The translations under genes were made by a program, and so were the position numbers. From Dicaeum eximium (Eukaryota; Chordata; Aves; Passeriformes; Dicaeidae): 64,000 bases of DNA. Where the stretch lies: the NCBI GenBank assembly GCA_013396995.1, contig VWZP01008577.1, positions 1 through 64,000 on the forward strand. The letters are read 5' to 3'. The notes below the pieces were generated by a model. It was not told the DNA's origin. It worked only from the letters and a program-made list of their open reading frames with translations, and did no database searches. The first letter of the stretch is position 1. Each line of letters opens with the position of its first letter. Of the stretch, positions 50,691-63,500 are shown piece after piece.

Positions 50691-52584
50691 GGTCTCAGAG
50701 TTTAATGTTACCTGTGGTTTTCCATGCCCATTCCCTCCATTTCCCTTTCCATCAGCATTATCTTCTGCTCCTTGCCATGCTGGACAAACATTTCCAAAGC
50801 TAAGCATTCTTTTGGCCAGGTCTTTTCTTGGAATCAGTGATGTATTGTACAGATTTGATAACCTGGCTAACAGACAGTAATAATGCACATCACTGATCTA
50901 GTTCACATTAACTTGTGAAAAGAGCTAAGGTGGAAACAATTTTATCCAGGCTTTTCTGCTTACTGTTCCATCCTTGTATCATGTGCATCTGACCTGTACC
51001 TATCCACATTTTGCTCAGAGAAACTAATTTAAATTAATTTCTTAACATTATGCCTTTATTTATATAACCAATGGTAGCATTGATAGCTAGAGATGGCATG
51101 CAAAAGAGGGTTACTCACTTGTCAGTGTGATTTTTTTGCTGATGCTTTATTTTACATAAAAATGATATTCTTGTTTCAGTGGCACTTGAATACACACTAG
51201 GTATTCTGAATTTCTCTGTCAGAACTGTGTGTCTCAAATGTCTTTAAAGCTTAGCAGTGAAGAGTAAATGAAACTAAAGATGCAGTCTCTCTTAGGTGTT
51301 GTTAGACTGTTATTTAAAATGACTTTATGGCTTTGGTTTTTAGTATTCTTTGTTTCTCTAAATTGCATTTCTTCACATACCGTTTTCATATAACCTGCAC
51401 TCTGACACAAAGGTTGAAAATATATTTGCTAAAAAGATCATCCAGAAAACTAATAAAACTGTTTGGGGCTTTTTGTTTTGTTTTGGTGGGGTTTTTTTTG
51501 GGGGGGTTTTTTTGGGTTTTTTTGTGAGATTTCACTACAGAGGGGAAGATAAAGCTCCATGCACCTAAAAGGTTTCCTGTAGGGAAGATGAATTCCTGTG
51601 CAGGAGGCACAGCCTGCTTGAGATTTTGCTGTGTTATGCTCTCATACATATTTAATCTAAGTGTACATTAAATTTTACAAGTAACAAGTAAGATGATTGA
51701 GAAGTCAGGCAGGTCTGCAGGAGAATGCTGGTGATGTCATTCCATTTGCCTTAGGCTGATATTATTTATGTGCTGCCCTTCATTCCTGGAAAAACGTGGA
51801 AGCGCTGAATGTGTGATTCTGGGAGTTAGAGGTGCAGTGCAGGCTTGGCATTCAGAGATGTTTCTCACTGCTCCTGTTGCAATGCCAGCTTTGCTCTCCT
51901 CCTGCTCATTGGGGATCTGTTTTCATGAAGTATGGGCACCTGTGAAGGAAGACACTGCTGGCTCTTGGTAGATTTGTTAGCCAGAGAGGAAAAGATGTTA
52001 CAGGTCTTTGAAAAACCCCCAAATATTATTGTGGCGCTCCAGTGACTGTCAAATGATATCCCAGGTGAGATAAGTGAGATAAATGAGATGTTGGAAAACG
52101 TTAGAAAACCTTCAAACCCATATACTGGAACACCTTCAGACAAAGCTCTCAACAAAACCTGTGGCTCTTCTCCCGGAATGGTCTGGGTAACCTCTGGTAG
52201 CAGCACTGCAGAAAGTAACTTGTTACATATGATTGAAATAAAGGTGTTTGAATAATTAGCTTTGATCTAGGCCTGCCTTGATCTAGCAAAATATTTAATG
52301 ATTTTCATTTTGAGATAGAGATGAGTGCATTTGATGACTTCAGCTGTGTGAGTAGCTTATGAAATGAGGCTGCTATTGAAAAGGTTTTTGGACAGGCCTG
52401 GAAGACAAGGAATAAATTGCATTTATTCATTTACTGTGTAACTGCTGCTCTCTGGTCTTGCTAATTACGCTTATGCCATACCTGGTTTGCTTTGTGGCTT
52501 TTCCCCCATCATAAAAAGGTTAAGAACAAATTTTCTGAACAATGCCAATTGCAGCAATGTGCTCAATACTCATCCATGTCTGTC
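50691..52584. other. Intron 1 between LTR A and a CR1 tail
   Basis: Intronic DNA without recognised genes. It includes a T/G homopolymer alternation at about 51485-51521 (runs of G4, T8, G7, T7, G3, T7). That alternation produces a low-complexity open frame, which I reject. Confidence 0.45.
51485..51521 (+). repeat. Alternating G-run/T-run tract
   Basis: GGTGGGG, then T8, G7, T7, G3 and T7. This is simple sequence, superficially telomere-like but without a regular unit. G-quadruplex formation is possible but would rely on long T loops. Confidence 0.75.
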
Positions 52585-52872
52585 AGGGAGGTGTCAGAGC
52601 GTGGCCCAGGCTCTGTCTGGTGGTGCTGAGCAATAGGACAAGAGGCAAGGGCAGAAACTGATGCAAGTTCCACCTGAACGTGAGGAAGGTCTTGCTGTGA
52701 GCACTGTAGCAAGCTGCCCAGAGAGGGTGTGGAGGTTCCCCCACTGGATAATTCCTTGTGTGCACAGCCCTGTGCCCTGTGCTCTGGGATGGCTCTGTGT
52801 GGGCAGGGAGGTTGGACCAGAGGATCCTTCCCTGTGGTCCCTTCCAGCCTGCCCCATTCTGTGATTCCGTGT
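52585..52872 (+). mobile_element. CR1 LINE 3' tail fragment
   Basis: About 290 bp matching the CR1 3' region. Recognisable blocks in order are: aggacaagaggcaagggcagaaactg, ttccacctgaacgtgaggaaggtc, aagctgcccagagagg, gaggttggaccagaggatcc, and cccttccagcctgccccattctgtgattccgtg. It ends in two copies of the 8-bp CR1 terminal repeat (ATTCTGTG, ATTCCGTG). It is 5' truncated and non-coding. Confidence 0.93.
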
Positions 52873-53923
52873 ATGCCACGTGTTACTTAAATACTGGCTC
52901 CTTTTAATAATGTAGAACAATTATTAGAAAAGTTATGTGTTACTGAAATCTTTCCTCAGTCTGGGAAGTCACAAGAAATAACATAAGATCTGGTATGATT
53001 TCAACATATGCCTTGCTTTTTCTCTCTCTGTTTAGTTATCCTTCCCTCCAAGTCCTTGTCAGTGATTTGGCAGCAGTGTTAGAAGTGGAAAAATCAGCTA
53101 AGAGTTAACTTCACTAAGAAAAAGCAGCTTGTAACATGAAGTGCCTACTCAAAATACATATTTTTATTGCTTTTTTTAATGCATTCCACGTTTTTGTTAC
53201 TTTTCTGGATTAACATGTGATGTGGAATGCAAACATGAGAAAGAGTGTGGGCAGATCCCTAGCAAGTGATGTGAGCTGTGTGAGAAGGACACCCTGGGGA
53301 CGATGACCTCTGTGAAATGCTCAAGAACTGCAGAAGATGAAGTACTCAAGTGTTGTTATTCACAGCAGAGGCTGACAGGCCAGATTGTTTCTGCATCGTG
53401 CCCTTACTCAGGTCCTGCAAAATGTACTTGAATGGGGCCTTAAGAGGGTCTTCAGGATTTATTTATGGAGCCTCTAGTAAAACTTACTTTTAGTTTACAA
53501 AAGAGCAGAGTTCATTTTTTCAACAATATCTTTTGTCTGTTGTTGTTAACTGTTTCTAAACCAGATCTAGATTAGAACAAGGATTACACTAATTTCATGG
53601 ACAAAGACAAATTTAGCCAAAGTGTTGTGAGGAAGAGTGAACTTTTTGTAGCTTGAATATACCCTTCTTCTGCTTGTTGTTCTGCAGTTTCTACACTTTC
53701 AGTATAAATATAGAAACTGCATTCCTTACTAAGGATGGAGCTCAAGTAACCTCAGGTGACCAATTAGTGTTAATTTAGATGCTGGGAGCAGATTGTAGCC
53801 CTCTGTATCCCAGTCACTGATTGCAGGGAGGTGACTCCAGTTAGCTGAAGGGAAGGGGAGGAGTGTGGGACCTACTTTTCACCCAGCAGCACCCTGTGGT
53901 CTCAAGCAGAAAACTTTTCCGTG
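52873..53923. other. Intron 1 sequence, nothing recognised
   Basis: Unique-looking intronic DNA between the CR1 tail and LTR B. I see no coding frame of interest and no repeat. Confidence 0.45.
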
Positions 53924-53928
53924 GTAAG

Positions 53929-54528
53929 TGTGAAAAACGCCATTCACTTGTGTTTAAAATTTTAAAAGTTTAATAGTAAAAAATTTAAGGTAATATAAAT
54001 TTGGACAATCAGGGTTAGGACAATAAAAGACAATAAAAAGCAAAGAATTACGGGTGTCTGGGTGCTTCTCTCTCAGGAAAAGCACAAAGCAGTCACAAAG
54101 GACTGACCCTTAAAAATAATAGCTTGTTGCATATTCATATTTCTTCATACATGATTCAAACATTCCTCTCAAACAAAGGGTGTCTTCTGTTTAATCTCTG
54201 TTCCTGTCTCATTGCATAAATCCATTTCTTGGCTACTAAGAGTCTGTAAGGAGGCAATAATTCTTTTCTTGGGATTTTGGTGTCTTCTTGTTGTTATCTT
54301 TGTGCAAAGAATTTCTTGGTTATCTTATCTGTTCTTTGAGCTAGTTACAAAGAAGTATCTTATATCACATAGTTTCTATTATGCCTTAATGAACAGAAAA
54401 AAACCCCTACCTTTAAAAGATTAATATAGTACTACAAAAATTAATACACCATAACTTCCCAATATAACACATATAGTATTCATTCTAATATTTGTGATGA
54501 GCCAATCATATAATAGGCATTTTTCACA
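53929..54528 (-). mobile_element. Solo LTR copy B, ERVL-like, inverted relative to copy A
   Basis: A 600-bp LTR, on the + strand running from TGTGAAAAACGCC to GGCATTTTTCACA, with a perfect 5-bp target-site duplication GTAAG (53924-53928 and 54529-54533). Its reverse complement aligns end to end with copy A (50082-50685) with scattered substitutions and small indels. The different target-site duplications show that the two copies inserted independently. By comparison with copy A its transcription sense is minus. The two AATAAA motifs near its left end on + are the reverse of the tttattgt blocks in U5 and are not polyadenylation signals of this LTR. No internal sequence remains. Confidence 0.88.
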
Positions 54529-54533
54529 GTAAG

Positions 54534-57500
54534 TACCCAGTAACCTTCCTGGTCAGAATTCCCTTGCAGTTCCCTGGATATAATGCAGGTTGGGGAGGGA
54601 TGCTTTGCTGTGATTAGCAGGATGTACCCCTGCATGGAGATACCTTTTGTACCAAAACTAGTTAGACCTAAAACATTGTAATGATATTTCATGGTGGTCT
54701 GTGGTAAATGGTTCAAATTCAGAGTCAAATTATCATTTAGCAGTGGCATGAATACTTTTAATTGGAAAACTTTTGATTTATTCTGTTTTCTAAAAAATTA
54801 TAAACAATCTTGGGTTTAGGTTGGGATGAGTAGGTACAGGAGTTACCACTATACAAGCAGGGATGTCAAATTTAGTGTGCATATCTAGACTAAATAATTT
54901 AGTATTGGGTCCTCAATTGCCCTTCAGTAAATGCTCTTAAAAATAGTGATCACATCTCACAGGTCAAGCTATCTGCATTTATTCCCCCTGTTTCACACAG
55001 TCTCACATAAATGCACACCCGCTCCTTTATTTTCTGTGTATTACAGAATTAATTCATACGGGGATTGCAGTGGAAGATTCGGATTTAAGTTATTGCCAAA
55101 TGGCCTTTTTAAGTTGGTAGAGATTCCTGTCACTGGTGGCTATGCAAGTCTCCTGTGTCCCTTCTCTATTTGCACTTTAGCAACTCTATTTGCCTCCTTT
55201 TGTACTTTGTAGAGGGGAAGAAACTGACTTTGTGAATTTATGATTTTGTTTTGTGTGTCTCAGCACGCTGTTGTCAGCTCAGGGGCTGAGCTGTGCGCTT
55301 TGGGTAGGTGGGGTCTCAGGTTTGGGACCTCCAGTGCTGCAGGAGTGAGGGCTGCAGCAGAACCCCCCTTTGTTACAGAGAGCTGGGAGCGTGTGCATCA
55401 TAACCACTGGCTTTGTGATATGCAGCCTAACAGGTGCAATCACCCTTACAGTTATGCTCCTTTTTATTTCAGAAGTTATGTCAAAATGTCTGAGCTTTGC
55501 TTTAACTTTTATCCCTCTTTTCCTTTCCAAAAGCAGTGTTGCTAATGAGTGCTCCTTTCAGCAGCTTAGCCCTGTGCTCTCTTGGAGGTTACTGATGCCA
55601 GGGGAGTTGCTCATGTGATGAGTCTTATATCCATATTCTCAAGCAGCCTACAGAAAAGATGTCTGGCAAAGCTGGAATGCAAAATACCCAAAAAAGAGTC
55701 TAAAATTGTAATAATTATTCCCATTAAAAGCATGTTATCAAAACAGTTCTTTACAATTAGTTTCCCTTGACAGCTCTTCACAGGGAAAAAAAAAAATCTC
55801 AAGATTCCTGCCCACTGAACCAAATCCCAGTGTAGTTATTCCCATGTGATAGCAGTGAAAGGAATATTACTGCAGAGATAAAACCCAAAAGCAAAATCTG
55901 TCTCTGTGGTTTTGTTCCAGAACTGAAGAAAGTGAGGGCAATTAGTTGACCCTAGAGAGGGTTTACACACAATCCTAACCTGGGTTTTGATGTCTGCTGC
56001 AGAACAGTCCTGAAACCTGATTCATTTACAGCCACAGGTAATGAGCAGCCTGGAATTCTAAAGGTGTGCTGGTGAGCTCCCTGTGCAAGCCTGGGCTCCT
56101 GCCCACAGGCTGGAATTAAAATGTCCTTCTGCTTCCTTGTTATTGTTTGTATTTTGAGCATGGCAGAGAAATGTCACTTCTCAGTTAATCTGAGTGCCAG
56201 CTCCCCTTGTATAAAGCTTTTATAAAGAATCTCGCTCTGCTTTTAAGATGCACAAATTGGCAAAAGGTTGTGGCTCTTACCACCTTTGATGGATCTTTAT
56301 AGAGGTTCCCCAGACATTTCCTATAGAAAAGAAATGCTGCAGAGAGGGAGATATTTATTACACAGTTTCAGGAGGCTCATTAACTCCCACAACATGGATG
56401 AACTTCAGGTAAAATAAACATTTAAAGGGCAGCCTAGCATTTTAAGGGACAGGCGGCAAGAATAATTTGTATCTGCGGTAATATTTATAAACATGGCATT
56501 TAAGAAACCTCAGATGCTGTACAAAAGCTTGTCACTATTTGGTTGCTTACTAAGCAGGAGGAAAAGTTGTTAGTAATGAAACCATGCAAGAATCAGAGAT
56601 ATCTAATGTCCTACCTAAGGAGCAGAAATGGATTGTTTGTTTCCCAGGTCAGGGTAAAACCAACCATAACAGCAAATGGACATTTTTTATTCTCCTTCCT
56701 TAGGTTTTGACTTTAATTTTCTCACACTTAGAATGAGAAATGCTACAAGCAAAGTGAGATATTTCTTAATTGCTAGGAGGAGATTTTGGTGGGTTTCATT
56801 GCCAGTGTTAACTGTGCCGTGGGAATACTCACATTCCTGCAAACTGAAGAGCAACCTAGTGATACTGGGTTACTTTTTATTTTAATTTTTGCTCAAGCTA
56901 GTTCTGCATCATTGTATCTGTGACTTTAAAACAAGTACTGGGTTAATACCTTTGCAGGTGTTTCCAATTGCTCCTTTTAGGAAGAGAAATCAGCTGTTAA
57001 CGTTGATGTCCTTGATTAAAATTAACAAAGGCCAACAAAATTAATAAAGGCTGTTGACAAAGGCCAACAGTCTGATTTGTTTCAGGTGAGCTGGTTCTTT
57101 GTTTCTGGCTTGTGTGTCCTCCCAGTATAAATGCTCAGTGATCAAAATCTAATTATCAGTTTTACTGAAGAAATATTGGCCAGTAGAGAATTCAGTTTGT
57201 TTTCTCTTTCCAACACTGGCATTGGCTTTGGAATGCTAGCAGGGAAAAATAAATCGAAGCTAGGCTTTTAATCTAATCTTGTTTTCTCCTAATCCAGGCT
57301 GTCAGGCCAGTGGCACATGAGCAGCCATGTACTTGCTATGGAAGGTATTGTTTGTGAAGCTTTTTTCTGCAGGGCGAACCTGTGGTATCAAGGTTGATTT
57401 TTGTCAAATGTTTTTGTTTGCTGTGTTGATGTCCCAGGTTACCAAGGGGTTAGACACCATGGCTAGCAATGTCTCTTCAAGTCAGAGACTTGAAGTCTGT

Positions 57501-60500
57501 TTTTTAATTAAGAAAAACAGGTTAAAAGCTGGTCTTGCTGTCCTTTGCCTGTGTTTAAATGAGTGAGGAGTAATTGTATGTTCATTAGATGTAAAATAGC
57601 AAGATGCAAAGGTTTTGACCTTGGAGTAGGTAAATTCAGATTGAAGACTAATTTTTAATGATCAAAGTAAATGACAGAAGTGGTTTTTTAAATTCAAATT
57701 TAGTCCTTAATGCTTTCTGTTCTAAAGTAGAGACTGATATAGTTGAATCTCTGAGTTTGATGCAGAATTTACAAGCCTGGTATGCACTAAATTTTGGAAA
57801 AACTTGTATAAACTGTGAGTTAGTGGGGTAAAACTGGGTGAGGTTAGAGGGCTCTTGTGTGGGAGGTGCAATGTCAGGAACAGTGGGGCTTTCTGCCCTT
57901 AGCCCTTAAATACAAAGAATTCCTAAAAAATTCCTCTGGGCATGAAATTGAAGTATAATGTATTGCAGGTACAAGGGGTTATGGGTCAGTGTAAGGTCAT
58001 CAGTTATGCTGTACCAAGTAAGTTAGAAGTTAGAATAATATCATAAATTAAAGTTACTGCTTTGTTGTCCTTCCATGAAGAAGTTGAATGGGTAAATTCA
58101 CTTTTGGTGAATTTAATGTCTGGCTAGCCATTAGAGTGGCTCCAGTGCAATTACTTTCATAGATCTTCAAAAGGAAATAGTTTATAAAAGCAAAAATCTT
58201 GAAGGAAATCTCAGAAGGCATAATGGCTTTTTGAGAGGCATAACTTTGCATCCATATATAATTTTTTTTTCAGTCCAACAAAATTAAATTGGTCTGTTAG
58301 TTATTTCTGCAATATTTTTTTGTCTCCTGCAATCCAGCTAATCATTAATGAGTGTTTTTCCAGTCAGAGCAGTGGGGGTCTTGATTGCCAGAATGTTTGT
58401 TAGAGAGGAAGAGGAGGGTGTCCTCAAAGACTTTTTTCTACTTAATTTTTTAATATCCTCTTAATTTTTTAATATAATAAAGGAAAAAGAAAAGAAGGTT
58501 AAACAAAAGTCATTCTCTGCTTGCAGTTGTTATGGCTGAAGGGCCCCCACTTTCATCATTTTTGGAGGCATCAGAATTGTTACTGGTTTTGTCCCCACTG
58601 CAGGCAGTGACAAGGGGTAAAAAAGTTTCATAGAATTGGGTGCAGAAGTTGCAAAAGATGTGCCTCAGGTCAGTGCCTGAGATCTCCACAAGCCTTTTCC
58701 CTGTGTGCCCTCACTTCTCCTTTTTGCAATATGATTTGTGTCTCATTCTCTCAGCCATCTTCTTGTGTTTTCCCTTTGTTCTTCTGTGCCTCTTTTACTC
58801 TTCCCATGTTCCCTGCGCTTTTCTTACACACTGAGTCTCACTTGCTGAGGTAGAATAATGTGTTTCCTCTCTCCTTGGGAGAAGATTATCCAGACAACAG
58901 GCATGAGAAGTGTCTCTGGAAGATGGGGTGCCCAGAACATTCACCAGCTATAAAGGACTCAAAAGTCAGCCTGTCACCACCTCAGCTGACACTGAAACCT
59001 TGTTTGATCCTGGACCCGAATTCCTCTGAGCCAGATGTGTCTGGGTACTGCTTCTGCACTTGTCTGTCAGTCTTAAGCAGCTCATCATGTCCAGAGTCAC
59101 AGTACCCTCAATTTTTCACACAACTACTGTTTAGTCTAAGAAGCTGAGAGGGGCCATGGGAAAGGCAAATCAATTAGATGTGCTTAAGTGTCTCTAAGAA
59201 AACAGACATGTTGCTCTCACAGGACTTTGAGGATACAATTTTTAGGGTTTGACTATTCCCAGCTGTGGTATAAGATACTTCAAGGGGATTGGATGATGTG
59301 GATAGCAATGTGTCCTACACTGTGCTCTCAAAAATGGCTGATTATGGAACATAAGACCAAAAGGAGTTTGTGCATTCTGAGATTTCCCCCAGGTTTTCCT
59401 TTCTCATGACCTGCACCTTATGTTTCTCTGTGTGCCATTAGCACATGCTTTATATTCCTTGTAATAGCAAATTCAGCTTGCTATGGGGAGCCATGGATGT
59501 TATAATAACAAACAGGAGTGGGTAATGGACTGCAGAAATTAGTGCAGAGAATTGGCCTCACTCCACAAATCACCCACCCATTTATCTGCTGACTGTTGTA
59601 ATATTTATGTGAAGGTGCTGCATGAATGTATTTGAGCATTTTAGGTCTCTGTCTTCAAACTTGGAGGTGAAATCCGAGGAAAGAGTTAGTGTATTAATTA
59701 GTTGGTTGCAGTATAAGGATTGTTAACCACCTATCTGAATATTTTAAACTTTTAGTTTGAAGACATTTCCACTCTCTGTGAAGCTGGGAAATGAAATGTG
59801 GGAAGATGTACATAAATCCACTGTTGAAACAATGCTGATACAGGACAGCCACAGGAGTGCCTTGTGAGACACCAGCTTCCTGTGACAGGCACAGGGACAC
59901 TCAGATGGTCACCCAGCAGCAACATGTGTGCTAAAGCTCTCCAGCAAAATCTGTATTTCTAGACCTGTTCTGTTTCTCAGGGTAGTAACTGACTTTCAGT
60001 GGGGCTTCTTGCTTGGGAAACAAAGTGAAAGCTATTTTCTTTAGCACCTTGATGCAGTTGTTTTGGGTCATGATTGTATTTTTTAGATTACATCATGATT
60101 CCTCTAAGCTGTGACCTCCACCAGACCTCTTAATTTCTTGAAAAGGCTACTTAAAAGTATTCAGGATTTCACTTCTGTGAGGCACACAGTATCATGCTTA
60201 GGAAGAATACATGCACTGGAGTTTAATTTTGGAGAAAGTGTATTATTCCCAGGGTTGAGAGGGTAATTAGTCTTTGAATGAGTCAATTTATCAAGTTGAA
60301 ATCTTTGTAGGTTCATAATGGAGATGTTTTAGCATCCACTATCCCCAAGGCATGCCAACAAGAATGCCTTTTCAAGATTTTGGCCAAGTAAATGTTTAAA
60401 ATGATTGTGACTTCGGTGAAATTGTAATTTTTTTTCTTGCCTCTGCCAATACAAAAGATGGAACAATTCTGTTTTCTTAGATGCACAAGCTACATTTGTA

Positions 60501-63500
60501 ATGTTTTGCATACTGAACCAACTGACAGTATTTCCTTGAATAAATGCAATATTTCCATGTAATGAGTTGGATGAATGGAAAGATTTTAAAGAAAATCATA
60601 AAATGGGCAGTCAGTTTCTCATCACTTTGGTAGGTCACAATATTATAAAAGGTCATTAGCTATCACTGCAGCCAGTTTTCAGGTGGCATTTAGAGTTGTG
60701 TACAGACATCAAATTTCAAATTCTACTTACTCTTACAAAGGACAACTTCTTTACCATGCAAGAAATAGATTTTATGTGAACAAATAAAAACCTATATTAA
60801 GAAAGCCTGTGAACTTCTTAATGTGGTATTTGCTGTCCATTCAGGAGTCACATTTAAAACCACACTGCTTAAAAACTTAGGAGAGTCATTTTTCCTGATA
60901 TGGATGCAAACAAAGCAAATGCTTATTTATTTGGTGTGCAGACAATACAGAGATATGGTGCAATTTTTGGAAGAGAAGATGCATTTCTTAAGTGTTTTTA
61001 ACTCCAGCAAAACAGTGGAATAATTGATTTGTGCTGCAGATAGGGAATTCTGTGATCTGTTTGTAAATTTGAAGGCATTTTGGGATTGAAAACCCACAGT
61101 AAGACGTGTTTAGAAATAGAAGTAATTAGGGAGAGATGCAGGAGTGCCTCCATTGCAATACATGGAATCTTTCTACAGCTCTTTATTATTTTTTTTACAG
61201 TAGAAGGTGTAGCAAACAACCTATGGAAAGCTGTTTCTTTTCTCTCTTGTGCTTTGCTGGTCTAATGCAGCGTGCTGAGGATGTGTGGCTGGGCTTGCCT
61301 GGTACCTGCCCCTGGCCTCTCACAATGACTGACTTCCTTTGAAAAACAGTGTAAATCAGTCAGAACCCTCTGGAAAAGGTGATTGTACCCCCAGTTGTCA
61401 CTAATGCTTCAGAAGCTCTTTTTTTCCCCCCTCCAAACTCTTCTGTGTGCAGCCAAGCACAAACTTGGAGTTTAGTGCTTCTGTTTGTTCCATAGTCCAG
61501 CTCTCCTCTTGGTGGACAGAATAAAATTTGCCCACTGGCTAAGGCTGATATTCTTTGGAAATAATGGACTCTGTTCAGCCTTGATCTAGCACAAGATGTC
61601 CCTTAAGCAAGGTTGGGGTTTTCTTTCTTTGCTTGTGTTTTGCTTATTTTCATTTTGAAATGCTGATATTTGCATTGTAGTTTAACCATTATTAAATAAT
61701 GCTTGGTTACCATGAAAAGAGCAGACCTAATAATTTCTGAAAAAGTACTGCTACAGCCTTGCTTCTCTTACATACTGACATATATTTTGTGGTGTGAAAT
61801 AAAAGCTTGCATTACTTTCTATTATACCAGTAAATTGCTTTTAGCCTGTTCATTTGTATTTTACTGGTTTTATTTTTAGCTCAAATGCCTAACAACATCA
61901 CTGTTGTTTTGCAGGCAAAAGTATGTGGAAATTCCCCATGTGTCATTGGGGGAATCTGCTCCTCTGTGCAAATAGGCTGCCTGGCTTGTTCCTACAAGAT
62001 GTGTAGGCTGGCATTGCAGATGTACCTGCAGAATGCACAGACTGGATTTTGGGGCTGGTGTGCAGGAGGTTCTCTGTGAGGTGTTGGAGACATGAAAGAC
62101 AGGTTGTGTGGGTCCTCTCAGCCCAGGGACAGCCACCACTTGGTGGATTTGGCAGGAATGTGCCAGGGAGAGGCTCAGGCAGTGCAGTCCCCACCACTGC
62201 TGCTCTTCCACTTCTCTGGGCTCTGTTGTTTCCTCGCTGAGGTGGTGGCTCCCAGGAGCAGAGGCAGTAATTCATTTAGTGCAGGAGTTACTTACAGTAC
62301 AGCTGTGCTGCTCTGAAGGTGCCATCTGCCATCCCTGGGTGGGAGCCAGCTCCCTGCAGGCTGCACATTCCAAGAGAAGCTTTCCTTAGGACACCCTGGG
62401 AGCCATCTATGGAGCCTGCCCGCCCCATAAAATGTGGGAGCAAAGGAACCCGGGGAGCTGCTGAGCTGAGATCTGCATCTTCAGACTGTGGTGCTAGGAT
62501 CTGACATAATTGTATCTAATTGAGGTGGAATCATCAGAAGCAACCCTGCTGGCCAATTTTAATTTTCTCTCCTTTTAGATGAACTGCCTAATTCAGCTTT
62601 GTAAGGTGCAGCCAGCCACATCTGTCATAGGGCATAGCTAGAAGAGCAAAATTATGAATTGGCATCTGAAGAGATCATCCTCTTAATGGCAGCTGGCCTT
62701 AATTCACATTCCATGGGTGTATTTTTGCATTATTGCTTAATCAAAAAGCTACTGGAGCCAGATATTTTTGTGGCTGTAGCTGTGTCAGATCTCTCCTGGT
62801 GTTTGCTGTGCTTCCAGGACCCTGTGTCAGAGGGGCTCAGGAGCTCACTGTGTGCAGGGAGGGCAAAGCTGGAGAGGAATTTGCCTTTTTCTGGGCTGGT
62901 TGAAGCTGATGAAGTGGAAGCACCTGCTTGGTTCAGCCACTTGGTTTCTGCTGCCCTGTGCACTGGGGAGTGAAAATGTTACTAGAGCCAGAGGGCAGTG
63001 CTGGTCAGAACCACACATCTCATCAGCACAGAGTGAAGCTCTGGGTTGTTACGTGCTTATTTTGCAGCAGAATAGGGGATTGTGTTCCAGAGGGTGGATC
63101 TCAAAGACCTCTTGAGCTATACAAATCAAGGGAGATGTTTAGATATAATCTAATGTACAAAACAAGTGAAGACTTGGCTGGTCTAATAAATGGGAAGATA
63201 ATGGGAAAATAAGTTTTGCCCAAGTCTGTGTTCCAGAGAAAGATAATGAATGTTTTTAATAAAACCGTGTCAAGTAATGCTTTAATTTATTCCTTATTTA
63301 AAAAGAAAATAGATTATTTTAAGAAAGTTTTATCTCCTTTTCCACACTTAGGATACTGAGGGTTTTCCTTGTAATTTGGCAATGCTTTCCTGGCTTTCTG
63401 TGTCAGCCAGTATTCGTTGAGCAGGATTGAACTAGGTATGAAAGTTTTCTCTGAACAAAGAGCTGATGGATGAGCTTTACCCTAGGTACAGTTTACTTTT

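Noticed and set aside
51327..51527. Small hydrophobic open frame ending in a Gly/Phe-rich tail
   Set aside because: The tail is the G/T homopolymer tract, and nothing suggests a conserved peptide.
54022..54040. AATAAA motifs as a polyadenylation signal for a nearby transcript
   Set aside because: They lie in the inverted LTR copy and read against its sense; they are the complement of U5 sequence.
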